Shown: piece by piece, positions 27,721 to 39,669 of the stretch
Position numbering within the stretch: the stretch's first letter is position 1
Layout: every line of letters begins with the position of its first letter
DNA from: Favolaschia claudopus
Taxonomy: Eukaryota; Basidiomycota; Agaricomycetes; Agaricales; Mycenaceae
Assembly: GCA_037176885.1 (NCBI GenBank)
Contig: JAWWNJ010000011.1
Span: 2,046,001-2,110,000, forward strand
Reading direction: 5' to 3'
DNA: 64,000 nucleotides
Made by a program: the position numbers and the translations under genes
Notes under the pieces: generated by a model
The model's database searches: none
What the model saw: the letters and a program-made list of their open reading frames with translations, nothing else
Told to the model about the DNA's origin: nothing

Positions 27721-29762
27721 ATGGCTTTATCCCTCCCAATTGCCACCACCGTCTCACTCATGTCTGGATCTACCCCCGCGCTGCTTTGGCTCCTCGTTAT
27801 CGCTGGGCTGTCCATCGCCTACTATGCCACAAAGCCTAGACACCACCCTCCCGGCCCTCGACCATTGCCTCTCATTGGAAACCTCTTACAAATGCCAAAG
27901 GATCACGACTGGAAAGTTTTCGGGAAGTGGTCGAAAATCTTCGGTACCTTCTAGTTTGGTTTTCCTGGATCATTGAAACTTGAAGGATATCCGCTATGTC
28001 GCAGGGGATTGTGTTTATGTTCGCGTCCTTGGCCAACCAATCGTAATATTAGATTCTCTTACGGCTGCCCATGAGCTTCTTGGCCAACGATCCGCAATCT
28101 ATTCAAGCAGACCCCGTCTAGTGAGTTTTTATTGTGTTTGGTTTTGTCAGGTCAACCTCATATGTATGCGAATAGGTCATGGCCGGTGAACTGTGAGTTT
28201 TTCCGGGTTTCTCGTCGCCATTCATAGTATCTTCTCGAATAACCATTGTGTACTAGGACCGGCTTTGCTCAAGGGCTCGCATTGATGCCTTACTCACCGC
28301 GCTTTCAAAGTCTGAGACGTCTCTTACATCGGGAACTGACGGCCAACATGTTACAAAAATATTGGCGTTTGCACGAAGACGAAAGTCTCATTCTGATGAA
28401 CAAAGTACTTCAGGATCCAACTCGTCTCCTGGAGTACATTCGACAGTAAGGAGCGAATCATTTTGTTTTCGGAGCCACACAGTCTCACTGAACCCAAGTT
28501 ATGCTGGTTCCGTTATCCTCCGCGTTACTTACGGCTACCAAACTGCGCCTGAAAACGATCGGTTTCTGTTGCTGTCCGAGAAAGTTATGGCCGCCTTTTC
28601 TTTGGCTGCGCGGCCAGGCGCGTGGGCGGTGGACATGATTCCCTGGCGTATGTGATTTGCAGATTTCGAGTTCGGCTGATTTATTTTGTTTCGATTCAGT
28701 GCGTTACCTTCCGTCTTGGTTTCCGGGCACAGAATTCAAGCGAAAAGCGGCAAAGTGGGCGCAGCTCAACATGGACGTTGTCGAGGGTCCCTATATCTGG
28801 GCGATTGAAAATCAAGTGGGTCTTTCCCTGAATCGATTGATCTAACCAACGAAGCTCCCTTGTAGGATTCGGCGTCGTTGATTCAACCTAATTTCCTTAC
28901 AACTGTGCTCTCACAGTCTCCGGCGGTTCTCTCCGCCGAAGAGAAAGATCTGTTGCTGTGGTCGTCGGGATCGTTGTTTGGCGGTGTGTTCAATTTTCTT
29001 ATTGTTTGCGTGAAATTGAGATTGTTTGCGGGAGGAGCCGATACAGTAAATATTATCACGGAGCGCGTTATTATGAATTGTCCTTACGATATTTTTAAGA
29101 CAGTGGCAGCGCTTTCCTCCTTCTTTTTGGCCATGGCTCTGTATCCAGAAGTGCAGGCGACTGCACAGGCTGAGTTGGACAAGGTTATCTCGGCGCACGG
29201 ACAAGTACCCCAGCTTTCCGACCGCCCTTCGCTTCCCTACATAGAATGCGTTTTGCGAGAAGTCTTGCGATGGAATCCCGTCACACCACTGGGTGCGCAT
29301 CTTCCTGGAGCCCACTTCATTCTCCGTTGATATCGCGCAGGAGTGGCGCACTTGTTGACGGAAGACGATGTCTACAAGGGTTACAATCTCGCAGTCGGAA
29401 CTATTGTGATGGTGAACGTATGGTCTATTCTGCACGATCCGCTATCCTTTCCAGAGCCATTCGAATTTCGCCCCGAACGATTCATGATTAATGACAAGAA
29501 AGCCGTCGAAACTCTTGCGTGCGCTTTTGGATTTGGTCGACGGTACGAGCGATTCTTTTTTTTCGTTGCGCACGGTTGAGTTGATTCTTCATGCATGATA
29601 CTCATGCTGTGTAGAGCTTGTCCTGGCGTTCATTTTGCCGAATCTTCGATGTTCATCGCGATTGCTACAGCTTTGTTTCAGTGCAAGATCTCGGACCCAG
29701 TTGACGAGCAAGGGGAACCCATACGCCGAGATGTTGAGTACCAAACAGGAACGATAAGGTAA
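27721..29762 (+). CDS. Cytochrome P450 monooxygenase
   Basis: ATG 27721; the first exon ends 27943 and the second starts 28005. About nine exons in total, the last ending in TAA at 29760-29762. An N-terminal membrane anchor (LLWLLVIAGLSIAYYA) is followed by the hinge HPPGPRPLPLIGNLLQ, a canonical I-helix GGGADTT spanning a splice junction, the K-helix LREVLRW (ExxR), the ERF block FRPERF and the haem loop FGFGRRACPG. All catalytic motifs are intact, unlike the I-helix of the first P450. It resembles the O-methylsterigmatocystin-oxidoreductase-like P450s common in agarics; the substrate is unknown. It is co-oriented with the ABC transporter and GH43 genes. Confidence 0.85.
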
Positions 29763-30678
29763 TTGAACCAAAGTCTGGGAGGGGCAACCATAGGATTGAT
29801 TCGGTCTTATAGCCATCCCAAGAAGTTTCGCTGTACTATCGTTCATAGAGTTAGGGATTGAGTTCACAGATAGGTCATAGCTGCATATAATCTGTTGTCC
29901 AGAAGAATCGATAATCAGCATGACTTGGAATTTAATAGGGTTTCACACTGGCTGGGCTACGCTACATCCATCGGAGAAAGCGGGAGCGCTCGCTGATGGT
30001 CGGTGACATGTGACAGCGAGTCAGTTGAAACCAGTGTTCAACGTTCCGCCGCGGCAAGAAATCCGAAATCGTCTCGTGCTTTTCGGAATGAGTGAACTTG
30101 AGATGAAAAATTCTATCGTGCCTCCTGGTACATGCAAGGATGAGGTCAGCCCAGCCCAGCCGCCTCTACGGCCACTCGGATTCAGATGGTTTGGAGTGGA
30201 ATGATCTTGGACTTCTTGAGACCTGAATTCGAACCGTGGGAACAATGACGTGAGATGCTAGCAAAATTCCCGTCGGCACTTGAGAGCAAGCCAGAAAAGG
30301 GGCTTTGCACCCCATTACATATATTGAGCAACTAACCTTGCTCGCAGAACTACTAATAGTCAAATCTCGATTGCCACACTGATTTTATGTGCTTGTCAAT
30401 GGGCAGAGGTGGGAATCCATAACGCCCACGGAACTGTGATATTTAGTAGTTTTACACTAGCACCTTTTCAGAAAGAGCAATGTAGTGGTAAGGATGCTCC
30501 CCGCTTGAGTATAATTGTTCAATATGTTCAATTGACTGCTGTCCTACAGGTGCGGATTTAATGTTCAACCGTGGGAACACTGATGTAATTGTGAACAAGG
30601 GGTCAAAAACTTGAGCGCTTGAACGTTAATGAAGGTCGGAGCACTTTCTCCTTCAGAAAAACATGCTGCATGCTCCTA

Positions 30679-31180
30679 GGTTCGGAACAAGCCGCTTCCT
30701 CACACTCACATGACATTCACGTGCGGACACACGGAATTTGAGAAAGGGCTTGTGTCAAGATGTCAAAAAAGGGCAATGTCTTCAGCGCACTCTTGTGCCT
30801 CAGCAAGGGTACCGATCACCTCAGACCAGTGGTGAATGTTGTAGCTAAGAGTCATCTCTGTGATTCCACAATTTTATTTCAACGAGAAATGCCCTTTTCA
30901 TGACACTGTAAGCTGAACATTCTGAGGCTTGGAAACGGGTTTGACAGCGTGAATGATCTTGTAACAGCTCAACTGGCTTCAAAATATAAAATTCGGTGTA
31001 AGTAAATGCAGCCAAGGTGTCTAGCAGCTCTCAGGCAGCCTTCTTTCAGCCGCTTGCAGCCCATTTCAAGGGTTCAGAAGGAATTCCTGCAAAAGACATT
31101 CGTTGTTTTGAGCAGTTTGGAGCAAGCCTCTCTCCGAGTGAAACCCGGCTTGTCCGGATCGGAGAGGGCTTGTTCCGAAC
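30679..31180. repeat. Possible MITE bounded by 14-15 bp inverted repeats
   Basis: GGTTCGGAACAAGCC at 30679-30693 and GGCTTGTTCCGAAC at 31167-31180 are inverted copies, and a GCATGCT block sits just outside each. The ~500-bp interior has no coding capacity. No target duplication was identified. Confidence 0.4.
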
Positions 31181-31220
31181 ATAGCATGCTCCTCCCTCTT
31201 GGACACCCTTTCTGACAGAT

Positions 31221-31233
31221 GATAAGATAACAG
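31221..31233 (+). promoter_or_regulatory. Double GATA motif upstream of PY-motif gene A
   Basis: GATAAGATAACAG lies 83-95 bp before ATG 31316. A longer version occurs at the equivalent place in front of gene C (60160-60177). It fits the HGATAR site of fungal GATA factors. Confidence 0.45.
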
Positions 31234-31315
31234 AGCAAAGCCAAGATCATCGATCACTGATCGTGAGCTGTCACAATCAGTGACACGCCTCCTTTCTCTG
31301 TTGCTGCATGCTGCC

Positions 31316-32183
31316 ATGCTCCACGTCCACCCCGCCTCCCCGCTCCTCCTCATAGCCGTCGCCGTCCTCGGGCCCCGCCTCGTCGTTGCAGATGTCGTCG
31401 CCAGCCGAAACTCCTCCGTCGCTATAGCCATTGCCCTAGGTATCATACCCACCTCCATCCTTCAAGTTTCCTTCTCAACACTTTCTCATTTCCTCCTCAG
31501 GCTTCCTATTCCTCCTAATCATGTGTTGCGGCATCCAACGCCGCCGGCGCGCGCTCGCTTCCGGCATACCAACGAATCCCTACACGGCCCCGCCCGTGCA
31601 ACTCACGTCTTACTCGCGTTACCCGCATGGCATGCAATATGGCTCGTCATCTCCACCGACGCATCCGCATATCGCTCCCGCAGGTTCGGAGTATCCGCCT
31701 CCAGGTGCAGCGGACTCGGCGCCGCCGCCGTATGTTAAGGAGGACAGTGGTCAACGGCAGCAGCAGCAGTTTGCTCCGGTGCGTCTCTTACTCGTGTTTC
31801 TCGCACATTGATTTATTTGACGGTTGGTTCGTGGTTCCGGCAGCCATCTGGGCCGCCACCACCCACGATTGACGCGCCGTATGTGTACTCTCCAGTGCGT
31901 GCTGTATCGCCTCGTCTTCGCTTATGTTCGTGCTCAACTGACTGGTATATTTGCGCAGCCTCCGGGTCCACCTCCACGAGCCCACATCTCCGTGCGTCCT
32001 CGGTGTTCCCTTCACGTTACACTTCCACTCATTCGGATTTTCGCCCTTCCCCTTCCCCTTCCTTTGCCTCGACTCTAGTCCAACTCGGCCGATTTCTCCA
32101 ACGGATTCTCCGACAACGTTGGAGGCTTCCGATCTACATCTCCGCCAATGTCGCCACCACCGCGGTCTCCCGCAGCGCCGTGA
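31316..32183 (+). CDS. PY-motif single-pass membrane protein, paralog A
   Basis: Five exons: 31316-31439, 31501-31778, 31844-31894, 31959-31991 and 32079-32183; 196 aa, intron phases 1,0,0,0. Exon 1 gives a signal peptide (PLLLIAVAVLGPRLVVA) and a short outer segment. The membrane helix crosses the exon 1/2 junction and ends in CC, then RRRR as stop-transfer. The tail has YPPPGAADSAPPPYVKE, with PPPY at 116-119, then Pro-rich exons PPPPTIDAPY and PPGPPPRAHIS, and ends SPPPRSPAAP. PPxY binds WW domains, for example of Nedd4/Rsp5 ubiquitin ligases, so an adaptor role at endomembranes is possible but inferred. Juxtamembrane Cys could be palmitoylated. Paralogs B and C have the same exon plan. 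Confidence 0.75.
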
Positions 32184-35100
32184 CGTATGTATATTGGATA
32201 GCACGTTTTGCGCAGTAATATCCGCTCAAATGCAGTGCGATACCTGGGCAAGTGATCGCTCGACGGGGTGAGTGAGCCATAAGTGTGAGGCAGCGGCTGC
32301 GTTGTTCTGCTTAGATTTCGATCCTCTACGTCGAAACAGCAAAATTTCCAACCATTGCTTTTGACACCGAAGGAAGGAAACAATATTTTGAACGCGGTAA
32401 GGAGGTGATCCCGCGGAACTGATATATGTATGAGCAAACGTACGACGTGGAAACGAAATTAACTAGTGTCAATTTTAAAAGTTGGAGACAAATCGCAGCC
32501 GCGATAAGATCTAACAACCACGGAATCGACTTCGGAGAGTTGTGCGAGGACGCGAATGAGTCCATTTTCGCTGCCACTCGAGCTGGCATCAACCTGTTCG
32601 AATCGGGTGCCGCGCTTAACAATGAGATCTGTTGTTTTTTATGCCGCCCTATCTTCCACGCGATTCACTACAAGAATATACCGGTATATTCTTGAAGCCT
32701 AGCTGGCTTGGATTGTAACCATTTCAGTAATATTTGAACTCCTGGTATGAATTCTGCAATCTTCGATCGACAGTGTAAATTTGCGAGAGAGTTGTTGTCA
32801 TTGGGTTTGGCTCTGGATCATTGCTGTCTTCCTTCAGAGACGAACGGCTAGGATTTCGCAGTGCGCGGAAACTCGAGTATGAGGGCGACTCTAGATTTAC
32901 AGGCTCCTAGTGCTTTTCTTTTGTTTTACAATCTTGATGGCAGGCGCCCGTTCGACTCAGGTCAAACAGTGACCGTTGTTTGTAACGGAGCAATTATTGC
33001 TCACTCTACAAAAAGAATATTCAACGGATACAGAATTGGTTGCAGATCAAGATTCAGAGGCCTAGGCTTGGTACCGTGTCATCGTCTGAGCTCTCAGGCT
33101 CAACTGGTCTAGCTGTAGCCAGCCTACCGTGCTGCCAAATTCTTTAGTCTGCGCAGCGTAATCTCCTCGAAATCCGATTTCTACACAAAAAATTCAACTG
33201 TGGTTGAACTCAACCAGATTACGAGTACTTTTAAGTAGTCGTTCTTTTAGGATTCCGCTATGAGCCATTTTTCTCTGATGGGATCATGTCCCGTTTTTAC
33301 TGTGTAATGAATTTCCCACGCCTTTTGTAATGCCTCTTAATTTTCATTACAACCGTTTCTAATGCCTGTCAAACTTTTGTGATCGTGTGAATGACTTGAC
33401 TCGGTGAAATTGATGGGATTGATGGCGAGTGATGGATAAGTTTTTTGTCTTCAACATCGGCGATGGCGATTTGAATTGGGCCATCGAAGGTTTATTGTCA
33501 GAAGGAGTTGGTTTTCGTGTTTATTGTCATTACGGAGATACTGACTGTGCAACGTGATTATTGTTCAACACACTATAAGACCTGTCCGAACGAGTTCAGT
33601 ATGCCTCAACTCTACCACGATGTTTTTCCGCGACGGGTGTCCAACACATAAGACGGCTGCTCCAGCGACGCACATACCAATATCAGCGGAATATAAAGAT
33701 GGAGTAGCCACCTGGCGCGCAGAATTTAACGGAACGAGATTAACTATGAAACTTGAGGGCAACTCGGCGACTCGGAGTCGGCCGGCGGCATCGAAGTTAG
33801 AGACGCTCGCTTAGAAACCCCAGGATTCAGCAAAGCAAGGCTATTTCCTGTTTTCAAGCAAGAGGATGGAGCTCTGCTGCTGGATGTTCCGGGCCTTCAA
33901 GATGATCAGCTGGAAGTCAAACATCATGGTCTCACCGTGAGATTCAGGTGTGTTTTCAATAGCGTCACCAGTCTAGAAGCGGCACTGAAGAGGAATAGAC
34001 TAGCAAATACTGAAGACAAGATGGCTTACTGGAATTGGTCGGCAATGAAAGACGTAGACTATTATATGGCATTTAAGGTTGGTCCTACACCTTTGAAGAT
34101 AATGGCTCCAATGAATTTAACAAGCTTGCACGGCTTGAAGGAAATCTGTCGAAACACCCACTTTTGCGTCTGTGCATCACGTTGGACAAATGGACATCCC
34201 GAGAAAAGCACAGCATACATTGCAACCTACATGGGTCCAAGAAATTGCCTTCCATTCTGTTTGCAGCTTTGAACGGATGGAGTTGTGGTTGCTCAAAGAC
34301 CGCCTAGACAAGCAGAAGTACGCAAATATTGAGCTCGAATTGCAGGTTGCGGTAGCGGAAGATCAGAAAAACGATTTGGATAAGGAGTATGTAGAAGGGA
34401 AGTAAGCGATGCAAAGCAGGCTTCGGTAATAATCTTGTTCGAGTCTTCTTAATTGCCAGTGTATCAACAATTGTCTTGGCATATTTGGCGATATAATGTG
34501 CTCATTGATTCAGCTATGATGCGAAGAGTGGCCCTGTAGCCCGAGGCCTAGTGAACGAAGTGTGATCCTGAATAAAATGAGGCTGAGTATCAGAATGAAA
34601 AGCGAAATATAATCAAGAAAAACTGAATATAAATACCGGCCGCAGGTAAAGGAGCGCGCCATGTATTGAAGCTTCGGGCGCAGCGCTGGGTGGCAGAGAT
34701 ACTCACAGTTTCAAAGCTAGCTACCCAACTCTGGAGACAGCTTGATAACGGAGCACAATACTGAGATCGCGGTGTGAACGCCGAGAAGATTGAGTTGTAC
34801 TAGTAGTTCTTGCATAGAATTAAAATCACGCTCCCAAGTCCAAATTTTCAAATATCGAGGCGAACGAGAGGTTCAGTGACGAGGATAATTGACGATAGGA
34901 ATCGGAAGCTGTTGCTTGAAGCCTGACTCAGGACTTCTGCAACTCGGAAGAAAAAGAACGGCTGAACAGGAAATATGTAGGCCTCGAGAAATTCATCTTC
35001 TCTTAGTTAGACGGTAGAACATTAACGGCGTGGTTCGTCGGGATCAAAAAGCCAGGACGTGAAATAATCAGCGGCGAGATGGCGGCAGGAAGCATATCAC

Positions 35101-36717
35101 GATCCGGCATTGTTGGAATTAAGGTCGATACAGCAGACGAGAGGCAGAGTAATCTTGAACTGGGCGCATACCATGTATTACAGGTTCGGCTACCAGCGCT
35201 ATGTCAAGGGTTATAAAAGATTCGTCGGCGTGCATAGAAGAGCCAGGAATATTGCGAAAGAATTTCAGCAAAGCGGAGAGAGATATAGCGAGCTTCTTTT
35301 AGGAAAACCCGAAGGAGCGTTTATCACACAGGACGTCGACCTGGCGGTTAATTTTCTATGAAAGAGCAATTGCCGGGCGTATGGGGAAGAGCGGAAGTCA
35401 AGCCTAGAGTTCGATGCAGGTTCAGTGCATGCTTCGACGCACGGGATAGCGGCAAGACTCGAGTGCGCCGGTGGCTTCTGAAAAGCTACATGATGGTTAA
35501 GACAGAAGAGCGACGGCAATTGCCGAGCGTGAGTAGTGTGACTGATCTGTGACAGACAGCCATCAGTTTGCCTCACCAACAACCACAACGACGAGAGCCA
35601 GGCGCGTCACCAACGGCCACCCTGCACCCACTCTTTCATGTAGCTCTGTTTCTTCGCCATGATCGCCCTTGGTGACCGCAGTCCCAACGACTTTCTCGCA
35701 CTCAGTGGCCAGTGGCCAGCGCGTCGGCTCAGTGCTCACACCTCTCGAGTCTCACCTTATGCCTCTCCATTGACTCTCGCGCAACGTCTATGTCGAAGTA
35801 AGGCTTGGTTAATTTTCCGGCGCGGATTTCAAGCCAAATCATAATCAAATTACATGAATGGGCTGTAGAGACGTCGACGGTGTCCCTGGAGCGCGGTTAA
35901 TCCTGAGGAGGGATTTTATTATAATAACAAGGTTTGCCGCCCCACTCTCGTCTTGACGAAGTCTGCCATCAGCGATACCTACTAGCGACTAGGGTGTCCT
36001 CCCTTCGACATCTCGCCTGGGATACATGGAAATGAATCCCCTTCCCAATGTACTCTGCGCTGAGGGAAACGCTTCATGATATATCGTAAGTGCTCACTTC
36101 GGGATCATTGTGGTACTTCGGTGATCGCTCGTCGTGCTTTATTCTGCTACCACAAGCTTTCTTTCCCCTTCTTCTTTCCACGCATCGTAGCTGACCGTCT
36201 CCTCTTGCTGATAGGCTATATAACTGCGACTTCTAGGTCCTTGCAACCGGCTGCCATTGCCTTGGCCAAGTCTAATGAAGGAATTCTCGCCATTTCGCAA
36301 GCGTACTATTCGATAGACGGAGACGTCTGGTGTGTACTCCACTATAACCTTTCCCATTCCTGATCTGAGACTTCTTTCTAGCCGTTGTTATTCTGAATAG
36401 CATCCCCCTCCCTCGATGCTGATTGATAAACGACGTCCATGAATTCGCACCGCCCGCTGTAACCCGCTTGGTACAAATTTACTGATGTCTCTGTTACCTA
36501 TACCTATACCACCTATTCTACACCCGTCTCGACAACTCTCCACCCGTTCTTCCCATCCATACCTTCGTCTTCGTCTTCTACTCCTACCTAATCTACAGAT
36601 CCACTCCTACCCTCCTTTTCACGACCGAATCTCTTGTCTCCTCTTCACGACCGAATCTCTTCCCCTGTCATCCACCCCCTCCGGTCATCGTCTACGCTCC
36701 GCCCCGCGAGCCCCAGC
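32184..36717. other. Orphan-ORF region, no assigned gene
   Basis: About 4.5 kb, AT-richer than the flanks. Plus-strand open stretches include 32426-32695 (starts ATG, 89 codons), 32861-33112, 33554-34405 (listed separately) and 35110-35361. None carries a motif I know. Frames look protein-like in amino-acid composition but are short and broken. No repeat boundary was found, so this may be a decayed mobile element or lineage-specific genes. 35400-36717 shows nothing recognisable. Confidence 0.35.
33554..34405 (+). pseudogene. Broken or multi-exon unidentified coding region
   Basis: Coding-like frames follow one another: one to about 33770 (TWRAEFNGTRLTMKLEGN), a second from about 33770 to 34272 (LFPVFKQEDGALLLDVPGL, then LEAALKRNRL and MAYWNWSAMKDVDYYMAFK), and a third ending at 34405 that is Glu/Lys/Leu-rich and could form a coiled coil. 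I cannot join them with convincing introns, so frameshifts are possible. The family is unknown. Confidence 0.35.
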
Positions 36718-36964
36718 CAGGTTCGTATGATAGTAGGATTGGGATCGACGTGCCAAGTTCGTAGGATGTGATGGGAAAATTGCCAAGTTCATAGGATTGC
36801 TATTCATTACAGCATCTTTTGCCATATTGAGCCCCAATAGCACACGTAACAAATGCAAAGGTCAGCTTCAAGCCATCAGAGAGTTAGAGCGCACCAAAAC
36901 TCCGGCACTCGACGGTGCCGGCACGGAACAGAGACTGCCGAAGGCCAAAACAACCTCATGCCGA

Positions 36965-36997
36965 GGAGTTAGGGCAAGCGGAGCGCGCCCTAACTCC
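36965..36997. repeat. Perfect 11-bp hairpin
   Basis: GGAGTTAGGGC and GCCCTAACTCC flank an 11-nt loop, inside the older inverted-repeat element. A second hairpin (CCGGCAC/GTGCCGG) lies at 36902-36919. Confidence 0.6.
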
Positions 36998-37029
36998 GGA
37001 AATCAACAGTGTAATACCGCCCCGACAGG

Positions 37030-37041
37030 TTAGGGTTAGGG
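37030..37041 (+). repeat. Interstitial TTAGGG x2
   Basis: TTAGGGTTAGGG, two units of the telomere repeat used by many fungi, inside the older inverted-repeat element. Confidence 0.6.
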
Positions 37042-37101
37042 TGAAAGACATAGTGATCCGCGCGAACGAGGCTTTAGAGTGCCGATCTGAGCGGCACGGT
37101 T

Positions 37102-37507
37102 TGTAAGAGTTCTCGTTAATTTGAGGGACCTTCCGATATTAACCTGGCGCGAAAGCTAGGAGTAACTCCCAAATAATACGACACCTCCTGGAATGCCAGA
37201 AGTAGTCGAATATTCACACTCAAGTTACCTTCTGGAATGCCAGATAGGTAGGTTAAGTGTGTAAGGGAGTTTCTCCCTGAGGTCACTCGCCGGCTCCTAG
37301 CGCAAGCTTAAAGCGTCGCGCTGAGCGTAAGAGTTGGGAGTAAAAAGTGATAAATTCTTATCACGCGTGACCGCTATAGTTTGGTCACGCGTAACTACAC
37401 ATGACTAGTAAATATAATACAACAATATATACAGGCTCGTCAGTAAACTGTCCGAGCCGCCGTTCGTAACACGTTCAGAGTAGGGGATTCCTACCAAGGA
37501 TCTCACA
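37102..37507 (-). repeat. 3' LTR, 406 bp
   Basis: Left LTR on the plus strand, TG...CA ends. Matches 50493-50807 plus 51315-51405 base for base as far as I could read. Confidence 0.95.
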
Positions 37508-37539
37508 AAGGCCCCCCAATCTCCTATTCTGGACGACCC

Positions 37540-38559
37540 TCAACGAATAACTCCCGGGAGCCTGATATCCCGGACGCGAATGCGTGCCCATTCATCTTCA
37601 AAAATCCTCCGCATCTTCAATTCCTGCTCTTCGAATTCCACATCCAACAGCCTGCGACGTTCCTTGCGTGACTCCGCATCTCCGCCTTTCTTGTCGTCCG
37701 TCTCTTTTTCCTTCGCGGCCCGTCTATTGCTCCGGCGGAAAAACTGGTACCACCCGTTCCGAGTACGCGCTTGCGTTTTCCCTTTGACGACCTCCTCCCG
37801 GAAAATGTACTCGAGGCAGTCGTCAAGTTCTGGCGTCATCTCCCCGCTGTACGAATCGCAGTATTCCCACAAGAAACTCTCCGGTGGCCAGACCCATCTT
37901 TCGTTGGGACCGTCCCAAACGTGGCCCAGCAATACGTCCATGTCGTTGGTCGAGAGCTCATCGCTAGTGATGAATAAGGGGTTTTCCTCTCGCCCATCTG
38001 ACCATCCACGCCCATATTGCGTTACTTGCAGAGACGGCCCTCTCATGAAGTCTTGTATGAGGTTGTTACCGCTCTTCCACGCTAGCCATGCCAGAGTCCC
38101 TCCCATCGAAGCTATGCGTCTGACGTGGGGGCGCCTCAACAAGTCCATGAATCTCGCCCCGTATCGTTCGGGGAAGCCTTCACCATTCCGCCCGTATTCC
38201 AAAGGCAGGGTGGCGCTTCCCACGGGGTAGTAGCTCTCTGACAGCGCTCGCTCGGTGGGGGCCAATTGGGACTCGCGGAATCTGGGCACAGAGGATATCG
38301 GAATAGCGAGGCGGAAAGGGATGCACCGGATCAAGGCTAAGTTCAGGAATTCCGTGATAGTCTTCACCCCGATGTAGCACGCTAAAAGCCGGAGGCGCAC
38401 GCGAGCGTGAGGGTTTTCGACTATGAGAAACGCGTGGTCCAAGTAATCCGGCTTCCATTGTTGTCCATTGCCGAGTTCCATGAAGTGACTTTTGACTAGC
38501 AGGTGTTGTGCTTGATCCGTCCAGGCGTCGATTATATCCCCTTCGTCTTTCGTAAGCAT
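37540..38559 (-). CDS. Gypsy accessory ORF 3 (339 aa), unknown function
   Basis: Starts at ATG 38559 and ends 33 bp from the 3' LTR. The frame stays open upstream to about 38616, so it may be the tail of a longer protein. The composition is that of a soluble protein. There are no protease, integrase, chromodomain or membrane motifs. The C-terminus is Lys/Arg/Glu-rich (DDKKGGDAESRKERRR) and probably helical. It lies on the same strand as gag-pol, downstream of it, between pol and the LTR. I do not recognise the family. An envelope-like role is not supported because no signal peptide or TM helix is visible. Confidence 0.55.
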   Translation of the reverse strand: MLTKDEGDIIDAWTDQAQHLLVKSHFMELGNGQQWKPDYLDHAFLIVENPHARVRLRLLACYIGVKTITEFLNLALIRCIPFRLAIPISSVPRFRESQLAPTERALSESYYPVGSATLPLEYGRNGEGFPERYGARFMDLLRRPHVRRIASMGGTLAWLAWKSGNNLIQDFMRGPSLQVTQYGRGWSDGREENPLFITSDELSTNDMDVLLGHVWDGPNERWVWPPESFLWEYCDSYSGEMTPELDDCLEYIFREEVVKGKTQARTRNGWYQFFRRSNRRAAKEKETDDKKGGDAESRKERRRLLDVEFEEQELKMRRIFEDEWARIRVRDIRLPGVIR

Positions 38560-38616
38560 CAGGAAAACAGAATCTCTCTGGTGGCTATGGCGCAGTCTGG
38601 CGCGGTCTGATTGCTC

Positions 38617-39669
38617 TGGCTAGTGTGGCAGCCATGCGCGCCAGAAACTGGATCCCGCCAGAATTTTTAAACAATTTTCGCAAGTACTTTGATAGAAGCA
38701 TTATGATAATCTGCTCGAAGGCGGCGATATTGCCAAAGCTCAGGTAGTGTTGTGAACGATTTTTTGGCGGTGAATGGTGGGAGAAGGTAAAATCCGGTGA
38801 AGTCCGGAGAAGGTCTTGGCATTGGGGTCCGTGCGCAACACGTGTTGCCGAGCCCATGGTTGACTTTGATGGGCATCTTTTGCCTCTTACCACCACCACT
38901 GCGGCCGCCCTTCCGCCCTCCTGCCTCCAAACGACCCTCCGCCGCCCCCCAATTACCCCGCAACCGTCGTTTAAGCAACCCTTCAAGCCTTTCCTCGCCT
39001 CTCTTCAAGTCGTGCATGGCTCAAGTCTTGAATTCTCAGCTCGATGCGGCGTATATCTCAAGTCTTCGAAGTCCCTCAAGCCTTATAGCCATCCTCCTCA
39101 AGTCTTTCAAGTCTTATATATACAGCTCTGGATTCTCAAGTGCTTCTTCCATCTCAAGCTTTTCACACATCAAGCTCGAATCTCAAGATGTCGACAAGAC
39201 GACCTTTTCAATCAATTCTTTCAAGTCGCGGTGTCCGCTATTCTCAAGAGTCAAGGTATTCAAGGTAATTAGGCGCTCTATCACCAAGATTCAAGTTGTA
39301 CTCTCCTCAGGGTCGGTGGCTCGGCGGAAGGATACGATGGTCACGCATGGAGCCTTTAAATGAGTATGTGATCGTTTTATTTTGCCTGCGCTTCGTCACT
39401 GATGCTTTCTGTCCTCGTTTACTTGCACCTACCGCCTGCTTTCCCTCGCTGCCCGATCGAACCATCCACGACATCAGACTGTAAGATATGGTACAGGTGC
39501 GCTCTTTCCCCCCTTTCCTCTTCTCTTTCCTTGCTGTTCCATGTTGTACATAGGAGAATAAATATAATTTGCTGTCGTAATGAAAGGATTTTGAGCATAC
39601 AACGAGTACCCGAGCATAGTAGCCCACCGTCAGAATTCATTTCTGACGAGGTTCTGGCGCCATAATCGT
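38617..39669. mobile_element. Probable insertion between accessory ORFs
   Basis: About 1.05 kb without minus-strand coding. Near its edges lie inverted, related blocks: TCTGGCGC followed by a GCGCCAGAAA-type block near 38597-38647, and the mirrored GGTTCTGGCGCC and GCGCCAGA near 39650-39705. The middle (38990-39290) is packed with variants of CTCAAGTCTT. A plus-strand Ser-rich ORF (38797-39363) follows from this repetition. Ends and target duplication were not resolved. Confidence 0.4.

Larger units (their letters stand above)
29763..31315. other. Intergenic, repeat-bearing
   Basis: About 1.5 kb without a recognised gene. It holds two copies of the AACCGTGGGAAC motif, an inverted-repeat pair (30679-31180) and the promoter of the first PY-motif gene. 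Confidence 0.45.

Noticed and set aside
38797..39363. Plus-strand 188-codon Ser-rich ORF as a gene
   Set aside because: It is produced by the repeated CTCAAGTCTT units and lacks any domain; treated as part of an insertion.
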